In this document: one piece after another, positions 20,404 through 32,949 of the stretch
Layout: each line of letters starts with the position of its first letter
Numbering within the stretch: the first letter of the stretch is position 1
NCBI RefSeq assembly: GCF_019279795.1
Contig: NC_056749.1
Coordinates: 579,420,506-579,484,505 of the forward strand
Source of the DNA: Protopterus annectens
Taxonomy: Eukaryota > Chordata > Ceratodontiformes > Protopteridae
Direction of reading: 5' to 3'
DNA length: 64,000 bases
The notes under the pieces: generated by a model
The model's input: only the letters and a program-made list of their open reading frames with translations
The model's database searches: none
What the model was told of the DNA's origin: nothing
Program-made: the position numbers and the translations under genes

Positions 20404-20835
20404 TTAGTCTAGGGGAGAGTTAGTGGGTATGTAAGAGACAGTGGGGAGTAGGCAGCAGTGAGTTGGTAAGTAACGTGCGATAATATATAGTGCATCAGTT
20501 GGAGTTTTAAAGAAGAGGTTGGATAATGGTAGGGGAAAGGTGTTAGAATATGTCAGCCAGGTGCTAGGCAGTTGCATGTCCAGGAATTGTTTACGTGGGA
20601 AATAAGCTGTTTTTGAAGATGGTTTTGTTAGGCTGTACCTGATTTGTAGTGGGAGGGAGTTCCAAGTTGTGGCAATGTTGCTAGAATACAGCGAGTCACC
20701 AGAGCTGTAATGGCCTTTGGAGATTGGAATTAGTGTCTTGTTAGTGGATCTAAGTTCTCGGTTATTGGAGTATAGGATGATCAGGTCTTGTAAAGCTGGA
20801 CTTGCATCTTGGCCAGGAATAGGAGTAATGAAGCC
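20404..20835 (-). pseudogene. Second L2-like LINE C-terminal fragment
   Basis: The minus-strand reading SNNRELRSTNKTLIPI, SSNIATTWNSLPLQIRYSL and KTAYFPRKQF matches the C-terminal W-N-x-L-P-x-x-I-R motif of L2/CR1-type RT proteins. It is not part of the copy to its left, which has its own C-terminus at about 17990, so two LINE pieces abut near 20400. No 3' tail is seen between them. Confidence 0.6.
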
Positions 20836-20839
20836 CAAT

Positions 20840-22765
20840 ATACTAAAAAAAACTCTAACCAATCTAAACAGGCAGCTTAGTGGGTTAATTAATACTTTAA
20901 AGGCTAAATTTGAAGAAAAAACAGTTTTTCAAGCAAAGGACAACCACAAAGCTTTCTATAGCTATGTCTATAACGTCAAAGGAAATACGCAACAATGTGC
21001 AGAACTTATTGTGAATGACATAACCCACATTGAATCGGAAGCCAGTGCAAACCTTTTCGCTGACAGATTCAGCTCAAATTTCCCCCTGATAGTCCAAAGG
21101 AAATACTGCATACCACAATCCCCCCATCCATTACTAGGGAACAGGTGTTCAATACACTTTCTAAGGCCAAGAACACTGCCTTGATGGGCCCTGATTAATT
21201 TCCCAGGACGGCTACTAAATAGCATAAAACATGCCATGTCTGAGCCACTTGAAGCACTTTTCAACTAGAGCCTGCAGTCAGGTTTTGTGCCCAAGAAATG
21301 GAAGATGGCCATTCCTCTGCACATAGTAGGTCCAACAACTGATCTGGGTAACATCAGGCCTATAAGTCTCATCAACCTCATATGTAAATCCATGGAAAGA
21401 ATCATCATGGCCGTGATAAATGAGGACATATGTAAACTCCAAATGCTGGCCCCATCACAGTTAGGCTTTGTTAAAGGAAGGTCATTCCTATGTAATCTGG
21501 TGGACTTCTTTGAGATGGCCTCCAAAGCAATGGATGAGGGCAAGATTGTGCACACAGCTTACCTCGACCTGGTGAAGGCTTTTATACAACACCCCACTCA
21601 GACATTATAGACAAACTCACTAAATTAGGTATAAACCATTTTATCACCTGATGGGTAGCCAACTGGCTCACTTATAGGACCCAGGATGTCAAAATAGGTG
21701 AGGACACCTCCACCAAGTGGCCAGCCAATACTGGAGTTCTCCTAGGGCTCAGTACTGGGTCGACTCTTTTTTAGCACCTGCTTCTCTGAAGTGGATGCAA
21801 GCAAATGCTGAAGGTTTATAGCTTACTAAGTTTGCAGATGATTGCAAGCTGGGGGTGATCATCAACTCCTCTGCAGACACTAGCGTTCTTCAAGAAGGCA
21901 TACATCTGAAAAAAAATGGCACCAAAGCCATGATCTTCAAGTCATTGCTAAGAAATACATAACTGTACCCTTTGGGAGGTCAATATCCCAGCTAATACCA
22001 TGCTGATAATATGCCCCTAAGAGTCGACATAGTGGTCAAGGATCTGGTATGCACATAGACAGTAGCCTTAAGTTCAACCACCATATGGACACAGTGGTGA
22101 GGAAATCCTTTTATGATGCACAACTCATAAGTAAAGGCATGGTATATTGGGCCAAAAAGGTCATTATCCCACTGTACTCTGTCCATATCAGACCAATTAT
22201 AGAGTACAATTCTCCCTTCACTGTATACCTGACTAGGCATATGCAGCAGCTAAAAAGACCTCAGAGGTTCCCTACAAAAAGGATACAAGGAATAACAAAC
22301 ATGCCTTATGTAGTGCACCGTAAAGCCCTTTCCCTCTACTTAGTCTCCTATAGATTGCTGAGGGGTGATCCATGCCTGGCTTACAAGGCACCTGCAAACC
22401 TCCATATGTATGCATCTCCTGCACATTTGTAAATCACACAGTACGAGGAATACAATGTCTAAGGGCATGCATTTTGTCTGTGACTTAAACAGAACCTCCT
22501 GGTGAAACAGATGTGTGTTCCAGAGACTGCACTTCCTATGAAACAGGCTCCCCATCTATGTGAAGCTGAGTTAATCTATTACCAAATTTAAGTGCAACCT
22601 ACAATAGTGGATGGGGGATAGGAAATTTACACCAGGGCTGGCACCTGTATTCCTCATGGAGAGAAGTAGCTTATAAATTCCTGGCCCTCAATGTCTTATC
22701 TGAATACAGAATGGCATTATTCTTTTGGGAAAACTTGGCTAGGCTTAGAAAGGCCCCCATATTGT
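20840..22765 (+). pseudogene. CR1-like LINE A, RT region
   Basis: 5'-truncated in the endonuclease-RT linker (DNHKAFYSYVYNVKGN). RT blocks: WKMAIPLHIVG, RPISLINLICKSMERII, QLGFVKGRSFLCNLVDFFEM, AYLDLVKAF, LTKFADDCKLGV (catalytic box at 21831-21842, intact F-A-D-D), then the thumb and C-terminal region VVRKSFYDAQLISKG and PIIEYNSPFTVYLTRH. The family is CR1-like by the K-F-A-D-D-x-K-L signature. At least five frame breaks are present. From 22112 the sequence is part of a 2.15-kb direct repeat, so its last 650 bases occur again at 28102-28755. Confidence 0.75.
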
Positions 22766-24264
22766 TAGTCTACTAACAATCTATGAATATACAAATGCAC
22801 ACTAATTCTGAAAAGCCAAACTAATGACTGTTTAACTTGACCATGATAGCAGTGTTCATCATTTTCATTCACAGAGAGCCATCATACTCAATATTTATTG
22901 CCGAGTTGTTATCTGTAGTGACTTCAGATGCATGATTATAGGACAAAAAAACAATAATGGCCACAGTAATGTATCTCACAGAAATATGCAGTAGCCATAG
23001 TAAAGTATTCCAGTTTACTTCACAAAAATGCACACTGGTTCTGCAAAGCCAGATTAACAACTGCTTAAAATGAGCAGATGACAAATAGTGTCATTTTCAT
23101 CCACAGACAGCCTCCCACTCATATGCAGTAATTACAGATAGTACACCAAGATGTTTGATTGTGATAAAATAATGATCACAGCAATGTATTTCAAGTTTGC
23201 TTCCCACAAACATACAGAAGCCAAAATGAAACATTCCAAATCAACTTCAAATAAATGCACACTAGTCTTGCAAAGCCAGGCTAATGAATGTTTAAAATGA
23301 GGAGATAATATGAAGGTAGGGTACTTTCACTCAGAAACAGCCCCATACACACCCAGTAGTTAGAGCAAATCTGTTGAATATGTACACCTCAAACATCAGA
23401 TGATGATTAAATAATAGTCATAGTAAATATATTTCAACTTTGTTTCACACAGAGTAAACATAGTAAAGTATTCAAACTTGCTTCACAAAAAAAATCACAT
23501 TTCTCCTGCAAAGCCAGAATAATGCCCAAATTATGACAGACAGTTATTTTAATCTATAGACTCTCCCTACAATTAGCAATTATAACTAATTTGTTACCTG
23601 CACATATCTGAGATGCCCAGCTGTAATACAAATAAAATAAAATAATTTAAAATAATGACCACACAAAATATTTAAAACCAATTTTACACAAAACACTGCA
23701 CACAACTGCTTTCCAGCCCTCACCAAAAAGTATGATCTTCCTGGCAAAGCCATCCAATACCCATACATGCTGGAATACTAAGATTAAAAAAAACTCATGC
23801 TACCATGCTGCTGCTGCTAATATTTTGAGCCTTTCTTTTTTCTTGCTATCCCATGATTTTCTGCAACTGAGGAGATGGTGGTTATTACAGAACTATGGCA
23901 ATACCATAGACAATTCTACCTCTTAATCAACTAGCCAGGGTAGTTGAAGGATGAGAAGTACAGAGAAAGGGGAATTTGTTAGTGTGTGCATTTTATTTTT
24001 AATATACTTTCATAGCAGAATGAAATCTTGAGTGTTCTTCAGTATGTATCTGTAGATTTACTTTCTGTCTAATATTAGCAAGTGCTGATAGGGTTAGAAA
24101 AGTATAAGATTTGTTAAGAGTGAAACATTTTATCATGGAATTTGGAACTCGTGCCTAATATGAAATGTTATAAACAAACAGTCAGGAGATCTTAGTTAGC
24201 AAAATTAATGGTGTAGTGTTTATTTTTAATTAGTCAGTGGCAGTTGTATGATTGTTAGAATAAT
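22112..24264 (+). repeat. 2153-bp direct repeat, copy A
   Basis: Begins TATGATGCACAACTC and ends GATTGTTAGAATAAT. Matches 28102-30254 over its whole length with scattered substitutions (a few per hundred bases by eye) and almost no length change. It contains the 3' end of CR1-like LINE A, then a four-unit degenerate tandem repeat and unassigned DNA. Copy A is continuous with the LINE on its left and stops exactly where PLE-4 begins. Confidence 0.9.
22790..23720 (+). repeat. Degenerate tandem repeat, about 232-bp units
   Basis: Four diverged units share AAATGCACACT (about 22793, 23026, 23253, and a decayed copy near 23490), GCAAAGCCAG, a TTTAAAATGAG block and an ACAGTAATGTATTTCA block. Spacings are about 233, 227 and 237 bases. 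A second set occurs in copy B at about 28780-29710. It sits directly behind the LINE 3' end. Confidence 0.6.
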
Positions 24265-24914
24265 TCCAATGAAAAGTACTGATAGATATAATGCACGGAA
24301 TCCCCAATAAGTGCTAGCTCACCTTAGTGCAACAATGGCAAGAACACACTCTGTTCGTTCATTAAAATCAGCTATTTAATGCCCAAGACAGAATAAAAAC
24401 GATAAATACATCCAACAAATTCACTTTGATGCCAAAGTGTTCGAAAGTCCATGAAAATGAAGAACGTAGGTTTCAATACATCCAACAATTCACTTTGATG
24501 CCAAAGTGTTCGAAAGTCCATAAAAATGGAGAACGTAGGTTAAGCGCTTTCACCCGATAATCAGGCTTCTTCAGAACACTGTATACCTGAATAATACGCC
24601 TTAAATAGATATTTTGGTGCCAAAAATGTTTCAAATAATTAAAGGGACATTGCCCTGTAGTTGTGTTTATCCTAAAGTTGTTTCCCATACTTTTTAGCTA
24701 AGCATTCGCTATGAGTGCAAAATATTCATCAAAGTGTGCACAAGTCTAAATGACTATCAAAACTACAAGTATGTTACATAGTGAACACTTAATTTACATG
24801 TAATACCATCAATGATGCAAATAACATCTTGCTGACTTTTACGAAACATCTCATAACAGTGATCTGTCAGTTATTAATTATAATAAAATATGCTGAAAGC
24901 GATATCACTGAACA

Positions 24915-24915
<1 letters not shown>

Positions 24916-24973
<58 letters not shown>

Positions 24974-25014
24974 TAAAATAATATATATATATCTACACTA
25001 CTATATATATATAT
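24916..25014. repeat. TA microsatellite in the PLE-4 tail
   Basis: A long pure TA run (about 24916-24970) followed by two shorter TA runs with interruptions. Confidence 0.9.
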
Positions 25015-25790
25015 ATTGATTTTTTAAAAAATGTGTAAAAATCTTGATAAAATAAAACTGCTGCGCTTTTAAATATGCGCTGATCTTTTGTTGTTAAATG
25101 TACAATCAAACATTGTCTACTTATTCTCCTGTATTTGTCTTGAAATAAAAATTGATAGGTGGATGCTTCCTCTTGATATTCGCACAATTTATACAAAGTA
25201 TTGCTGGTGGCTATTGCCCATTTATATTCTATTACGCACCAGTAATGAAAAAACATAAAAAATTTGTTCTATCACTATTCCTACATATGTATAATATACA
25301 GGGCATATAAAGTGTGTCAAATATTAAAGTATTAAAGTGTTGGTTTTATCTTCGTACTATGTCACTTGTCATAGTGGATGTTTAATTAATATAACTCCCA
25401 ATTACATAATATCATATCTATAGTTAAACTGTGTCAAATGAAAGCTATAGCAGCTGACCTAAGTTCAAATGAAGAACGAGTATATGATAACCATACACAG
25501 ATCTTTTTTAAATATGTTTTGGGTAACATATTATTCTACTATCTATATTCTCCTTTAAAGTTAAGGAATCCTATAAAGGGATGACTGTCCTTCTAGATGA
25601 ATATAATGATGAAAATTACTCCATAACTTAAATATTATTGTAAATAAAATTTATTGTACATAAAATTTACTAATCCTGATTATTATATGTCTATAGTTCA
25701 AATAAATAATGAATTAATTAAAATTGGTCTTATCTAATATAAATTTATATAATTATATTAAAAAATAAGCTAATTAATTTTCATCAAAAA

Positions 25791-28101
25791 TTAATGTGTT
25801 AAAATTGATTTTAATGAAATACTGTCATTTAATCCAGGTATGGTGGTAGCATCCAAATAGATTTGCCACCATACCTCCTTATATAATAGATGTGTTTTAA
25901 TGTCACCCCCTCTAGGGTCAACTTTAATAGTATCAATTATTGCAAATTTAAATCCTTTAGTATGTCCCTTGGTTTCTACGTGTCTTGAAAGTTCGTTGGT
26001 TGAATCCTTCTTCCTAATTTTATAATTATGTTCATAAATGCGTTTATTTAAACTCCTCTCTGTCTTTCCCATGTAGTAACAATGGCATTGATTACAAGTC
26101 GCCAAATATACTATCATTTTAGAGTTGCAATTGCCCTTTGAACACTTTATTTTGGTTCTCATAATATTTTGTAGTTTAATTTCCTTAATTTCATTAATGT
26201 AATTACATTGATTGCAACGTCCACATTTCTTAGTATAATCTTCTATTGTGATATTATGCTTCCTGTCATATTGTATGTGTTTTTGCAATAACATTTTAAT
26301 ATTGTTACCCATTTTATAGACTATTCCTGGTTTCATTCCCATTACTTGAGATGATATAGAGTCACCAGTTATTAAATACCAATATTTAGTCAATAAATCA
26401 ATAATATCTCTAGATACGTGACTGTATAACATAATGAATGCTCTCTGATGGTTAGTCTTGATATTTTTATTTTTACCACCGTTAGTATTCAAGTCAGTGG
26501 AGGGTTCTCCTAATATATGTTTCCCTAATCCTAATAGGGGTTTATACTTTTTTCCCCACTCTTCTAAAATATATTTGGTCACGTTGTCCATCATATCAAT
26601 GGGGTATCCCCTATCTTTGAACATAGTTGTTATTGTATTTAGTTCACAAACCAAAGTGTTGAAGTCCGATGCAATTCTACAGGCCTGAATACATTGACCC
26701 TTGTAGATATTATATTTGAGTTTAGTGGGATGAAAACTATTATATTGCAAATAGTCATTTGAAAATGTATTTTTCCTATGTATTCTGGAATGTAATTTTC
26801 CTTTATGTTCATAAATGAAGGTATCCAAATAGGCTATACCAGTAGGATTATATGCAAAGGTGAATTTTAAAAATGCATTACTACCGTTAAGAAAGTGTAT
26901 AAATTGTTCTAGTTATTCCAAACCAGAATTCCAGAGAATGTAAATATCATCTAGAAATCTAGAATAATACTCAATATGATGAAAATATGTACTGGGAAAA
27001 AGTGTGTTGCGTTCCCAATCCAGCATGACCAGGTTGGCAAAGATGGGAGCACAAGCTGCTCCCATAGCTACCCCCCTGGTCTGCTTGAAATGTTCCCCTT
27101 CATAATAAATGAAGTTATGTTCTAATACGATATTCATACACTCAATGATCAAATTAATTTCATCCCAATCTAAATCAGAAAATCTTCTCATACTGTTGGT
27201 AAAGGCCTCCAGTCCTTTCTCTTTGGGTATGCATGAAAATAGGTCTATCACGTCTATTGTGACAAATAACCATCCCTTATTCCATTTTTCTATAGGATAT
27301 ACCTTCAAAAATTCCCAAGAATCTTTCACCATATGAGGTATTTTGTCATATATATGTTTAAGTCTCACATCTATATATTTACCTATAGGGAATGTTTTAG
27401 ATTCACTTCCAGAAGTGATCGGCCTGAAAGGAGGATCATTGATGGATTTATGAATTTTAGGTATTCCAACCAATGTAGCTAATCTTGGATACTTAACAGT
27501 CAAAAATTTGTGTAAATCTGTATTAATCCTACCATCTATAAGAAATTAATCTAAATATGAATCTATTCTCCGATAAGCGATATTGATTTCATTAATGGAA
27601 ATTGATTCATAATTACCTGTGTCATAGAGTAGGTCGTACATTTTCTTATTATATTCATGGGTCTCAAAAATAACAATCCCCCTCCTTTGTCTGGTTTCAT
27701 GACCCTGATACTAGAATCCATTTGTAATTCCTTTAATGTATCAATTTCTCATGTGGTGAGATTACTATAACCTTTATGATGTTGTGTCTTGTATAAATTG
27801 TACAACTCCCTAGTCATTATTTTTTCATACATTTCAACCACAGGACAACCAATAGGTACAAATGAACTTTTCACAGTCAGATCAGTATTGTTTTTTTCTA
27901 ATATATTTTCTTGCTGTTGTTTTTTGTTGGAACCTTTTTCATTAAACATTATAGCTAAGTTCATCTTTCTTGTGAATTTTTTCACTTCACATATACTATC
28001 AACCAGATCAAACCTTGGTGTGGGGATAAATTTCATACCCTTAGCCAGGATATTGAAATGTCCTTCATGAATTTCTAATTTGGAATAGTTATAAATATTA
28101 A
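25791..28101 (-). pseudogene. PLE-4 RT and GIY-YIG endonuclease, lightly damaged
   Basis: One long frame with few lesions: a stop near 27749, a frameshift near 27680, a TAA at about 27546 and a TAA at 26913-26915. Below this last stop it is open for over 340 codons. RT motifs: GMKFIPTPRFDLVDS, LVGIPKIHKSINDPPFRPIT, LFVTIDVIDLFSCIPK, TRGVAMGAACAPIFANLV and SRFLDDIYILW (intact catalytic D-D at about 26951-26946). The cysteine linker KKCGRCNQCNYI and GIY-YIG core IVYLATCNQCHCYYMGKTER with KRIYEH follow, then a C-terminal tail ending at 25791. It is the best preserved PLE protein in the window. Confidence 0.85.
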
Positions 28102-30254
28102 TATGATGCACAACTCATAAGTAAAGGCATGGTATATTAGGCCAAAAAGGTCATTATCCCACTGTACTCTGTCCATATTAGACCAATTATAAAGTACAAT
28201 TCTCCCTTCACTGTATACCTGACTAAGCATATGCAGCAGCTAAAAAGACCTCAGAGGTTCCTTACAAAAAGGATACAAGGAATAACAAACATGCCTTATG
28301 TAGTGCACCTTAAAGCCCTTTCCCTCTATTTAGTCTCCTATAGATTGCTGAGGGGTGATCCATGCCTGGCTTACAAGGCACCTGCAAACCTCCATATGTA
28401 TGCATATCCTGCACATTTGTAAATCACACAGTACGAGGAATACAATGTCTAAGGGCATGCATTTTGTCTGTGACTTAAACAGAACCTGCTGGTGAAACAG
28501 ATGTGTGTTCCAGAGACTGCACTTCCTATGAAACAGGCTCCCCATCTATGTGAAGCTGAGTTAATCTATTACCAAATTTAAGTGCAACCTACAATAGTGG
28601 ATGGGGGATAGGAAATTTACACCAGGGCTGGCACCTGTATTCCTCATGGAGAGAAGTAGCTTATAAATCCCTGGCCCTCAATGTCTTATTTGAATACAGA
28701 ATGGCATTATTATTTTGGGAAAACTTGGCTAGGCTTAGAAAGGCCCCCATATTGTTAGTCTACTAATAATCTATGAATATACAAATGCACACTAATTCTG
28801 AAAAGCCAAACTAATGACTGTTTAACTTGACCATGATAGCAGTGTTCATCATTTTCATCCACAGAGAGCCATCATACTCAATATTTATTGCCGAGTTGTT
28901 ATCTTTAGTGACTTCAGATGCATGATTATAGGAAAAAAAAAACAATAATGGCCACAGTAATGTATCTCACAGAAATATGCAGTAGCCATAGTAAAGTATT
29001 CCAGTTTACTTCACAAAAATGCACACTGGTTCTGCAAAGCCAGATTAACAACTGTTTAAAATGAGCAGATGACAAATAGTGTCATTTTCATCCACGGACA
29101 GCCTCCCACTCATATGCAGTAATTACAGATAGTACACCAAGATGTTTGATTGTGATAAAATAATAATCACAGTAATGTATTTCAAGTTTGCTTCCAACAA
29201 AATTCAGGAGCCAAAATGAAACATTCCAAATCAACTTCAAATAAATGCACACTAGTCTTGCAAAGGCAGGCTAATGAATGTTTAAAATGAGGAGATAACA
29301 TGAAGGTAGGGTACTTTCACTCAGACACAGCTCCATACACACCCAGTAGTTAGAGCAAATCTGTTGAATATGTACACCTCAAACATCAGATGATGATTAA
29401 ATAATGGTCATAGTAAATATATTTCAACTTTGTTTCACACAGAGTAAACATAGTAAAGTATTCAAACTTGCTTCACAAAAAAAATCACATTTGTCCTGCA
29501 AAGCCAGAATAATGCCCAAATGATGGCAGACAGTTATTTTAATCTATGGACTCTCCCTACAATTAGCAATTGTAACTAATTTGTTGCCTGCACATATCTG
29601 AGATGTCCAGCTGTAATAAAAATAAAATAAAATAATTTAAAATAATAACCACACAAAATATTTAAAACCAATTTTACACAAAACACTGCACACAACTGCT
29701 TTCCAGCCCTCACCAAAAAGTATGATCTTCCCGGCAAAGCCATCCAATACCCATACATGCTGGAATACTAAGATTAAAAAAAACTCATGCTACCATGCTG
29801 CTGCTGCTAATATTTTGAGCCTTTCTTTTTTCTTACTATCCCATGATTTTCTGCAACTGAGGAGATGGTAGTTATTGCAGAACTATGGCAATACCATAGA
29901 CAATTCTACCTCTTAATCAACTAGCAAGGGTAGTTCAAGGGTGAGAAGTAGAGAGAAAGGGGAATTTGTTAGTGTGTGCATTTTATTTTTAATATACTTT
30001 CATAGCAGAATGAAATCTTGAGTGTTCTTCAGTATGTATCTGTAGATTTACTTTCTGTCTAATATTAGCAAGTGCTGACAGGGATAGAAAAGTATAAGAT
30101 TTGTTAAGAGTGAAACATTTTATCATGGAATTTGGAACTCGTGCCTAATATGAAATGTTATAAACAAACAGTCAGGAGATCTTAGTTAGCAAAATTAATG
30201 CTGTTGTGTTTATTTTTAAATAGCCAGTGGCAGTTGTATGATTGTTAGAATAAT
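28102..30254 (+). repeat. 2153-bp direct repeat, copy B
   Basis: Begins exactly at the 5' end of PLE-4 and ends where unique sequence (GTTACTTTAAATG) leads into a gypsy-type element. Differences from copy A include TATATTGGG versus TATATTAGG and CCCTACAAA versus CCTTACAAA in the LINE part. It holds no functional gene; the LINE C-terminal reading is as broken as in copy A. Confidence 0.9.
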
Positions 30255-30700
30255 GTTACTTTAAATGAAAAAAGGTATAAAATACCAGAATTCTAGTAGT
30301 TCAAGGAGACAGGATCTTGATTTTCTAGTCTCCCACATATGTGTCTTTCTGTGCAATAAGGGAGATTGTTATTCTCCACTGAACTGCCTCATGTGAAAGT
30401 TATTTGGTACCTTAACAGTTTGGTGCCATGCTACTTGGAGTTCTGATCTTTTTGTGTGCTGCTGCATTACAAATTGCCACTGTGCCCAAAAGAGAGCCAG
30501 TTTTTTGTCTGGCAATTTTCTGGTGTAACTATATGCTATTTTAAATTGTAGCTGAGTCTAAAGTCTCAGTAGATAAACTTTACTAAATCTTTCTCCACTA
30601 GTTAACAGAGGGGTAATGAGGTATCAGCATCTTGTTAGTCAACTTTTAATGACAGGCAAGAAGAATCTAAAAATAAGGAAAAGGAATTTGTAGTTAGAAG

Positions 30701-30823
30701 CTTAAAATAGTACTCAGCTAGATTAAAATCACAGCTGCAGGCAGCTAATAGAACAGTTAATGCTTAAAATATTACTCAGCTAGGTTAAAATCACAGCTGC
30801 AGGTAGCTAATAGAACAGTTAAT
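30701..30823 (+). repeat. 62-bp tandem duplication
   Basis: CTTAAAATAGTACTCAGCTA through AACAGTTAAT at 30701-30761 is repeated with few changes at 30763-30823. It lies in the leader of the gypsy-type element. Confidence 0.75.
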
Positions 30824-30865
30824 ACTTTACAAAAATGTTTAGATGAAAAGTTCCATTCCTGGGGT

Positions 30866-32504
30866 ATGTTTCCTTTAAGACAGTTAGAAAAATTCTCACT
30901 CACACAGCCAGAGTCATTTAATGATGACTGGCCTGTGTCACCTTTTGCACCCTTTCCACCTTATGATCCACCTGTGCCTCAAGAAACTGACAGTTCACAA
31001 TCCCCAGGATGCCAGGCGGGGGTGAGTTTGACAGAAACAACAAGCACCTCCCAAGATACAGCCCAAGTTACTTCCAGTCTCTCCTCCAGGCCAGGTTATA
31101 ACACTAGAGTCTAAACTACTGGAAAACACAGGGTCAAATTATGGTAAAAACAGGTATTATCACCTGTAGACATACTCTGTTTTAAATACAGCAAAAGTGA
31201 GTCACATAGCTAAACTTTGCAATAATAATAAAAATAATACTTTACCTTTGAAAATTATAACTATTGCAAAGCATGCAACTAATGTCAAATTTATGTAATA
31301 TGATAAACAGCAGAGTGAGCTTTCTCAGATGGTGCTATTGCAAACTTAAGTGAAATAGCTTATTTCATATCAGATAGCTGCAGGGATCACTAGACTCAGG
31401 CACTTATACTTACAAAGGCATAACAGGCTTTCAAAAAGATTGCTCTTGATACAAAAGCAGTTTAGGTAATCTATATTCATGGAGATAAGAAACAATATCC
31501 AGTGCTCCAGTAGAAATACAACTGGTCTAGAAAGGTAGATCCTCTTGCTCCCATTGTTTGCAATTTAACATATGGCATTACAGTGGGGAAAATTCCCAAC
31601 TTTAAAGATTTATGATGGCAATGGAAAGAATGTAGACCTTTTGACTGACCACCTTATGAAAGGGAAGTTGACAGATACAACTCTGCCTAACCTGGAATGA
31701 GAAGAAATCACTATACACACTCATAACAGTATATGAATATAATCAAGGTACAGTGTTAGAAAGTATTAAAGTTATAAAAACAGGGCAAAGGATACAGAGA
31801 GAGGAAAAAGCTACACCAACAACATATATTTATGGCAGATCAGCTTCCAAATGCAGAGCCAACAGAAGGAAGGGAATTGCACAATAGAATGCTGCAACCT
31901 GAAATGTGTACAAAGCAGGATGTAATAGTGTCAATGCAGCCTGAAAGTATTGTAAAGCAGAAAGTTGTAATGACTAGCAGAACTAAAGAGAAGAGATCCC
32001 TTACTGAAAGGTTGTATTCCAGGATGAATGAAGTTAGGAAACGTGAAAAAGGCACAATCTAAGCCAAATTCTAAACTTCCTGTTAAGCTAAAACTGATAG
32101 CCTAGGAAACAGAGAATTCTAAGGAAAAAATAAATGTTAAAAAGCAGAAACTTAGTAATAAGAAATATTACATTGAGAAATTAAATAGAAAGAAACAGCA
32201 TCTGGTTTGAGCTCTATGCCTATTTCTGTCAGTGTAAGACAGAAAAATCAAATAAAGTAAGACATTAGGTAATAGGTATCAATAAACAAGAGAATACATA
32301 AAAATGAAGAAAAGGTATTCTGAGGTGTCATTTGTTGATGGTGAGCAACCCAGAGATGATAATGAAACAGAGTGGAATTCTTTCACACTGAGACTGAAGG
32401 AAAGCAAAATAGAGAATGAAAGAAAGGAAAGGAAAAGAAAGGAAAAGGAGGGGTTGGTGTTTACTGATAGACAAGATAACCATGAGCAGAGGCAGCATCA
32501 GTGA
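30866..32504 (+). pseudogene. Putative Gag region of the gypsy-type element
   Basis: A short proline-rich frame (30866-31114; FAPFPPYDPPVPQ) sits where Gag is expected. Further frames at 31832-32062 and 32304-32504 are Lys/Glu-rich (for example KENERKERKRKEKEG-like composition at about 32410-32450) and end without a zinc knuckle that I can see. The assignment rests on position only; the amino-acid content is not diagnostic. Confidence 0.3.
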
Positions 32505-32949
32505 TAGTCTTGTTGACCCCAAATGCAGGAAGATTAAACAAAAGAAAGAGGGTTCTATGTATCATGGTTATAAAAGAAAGGAACAAGAAAAATGAAAGGC
32601 AGTGATATAAACCTACAGAAAAAAATATAGATATGAGTTACCTTTCTTATGAGAAAAGTTAGACAATGAGACCCCAGTGTTTGTATTTGTAGGAGAAGAG
32701 GCAGTACTTTCTCTTTTATGACAGACTGACACTGAAGAAACTCAATAGTTGGCTGACCTCTAGGTAAGGTGGATAACCTTTAAGAAGGCACAATGGGATG
32801 AAGTTATTTGGAGCCAATCACGGGAAAATATAGCTACAGCTGTAGAGAAAGAAGCTGAACAAATCTTTTCCACTTCTTACAAATACTTTCAGTTATAAAG
32901 TGATTTATTTTATAGAGTAAGTAATGGCAGAAAATAGTATGTTGACTAT

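Larger units (their letters stand above)
24265..28101 (-). mobile_element. PLE-4, 5'-truncated Penelope-like element
   Basis: Minus-strand copy from the N-terminal RT extension (5' break at 28101) to a 3' tail at 24265, lying exactly between the two copies of the 2153-bp direct repeat. It is a different family from PLE-3 but has the same domain order. The tail includes a tandem pair of about 70 bases (24405-24473 and 24475-24541, with GATGCCAAAGTGTTCGAAAG in both), a hammerhead-like core (24548-24574) and a TA microsatellite. No inverted arm or pseudo-LTR is present, unlike PLE-1 to PLE-3. Confidence 0.8.
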
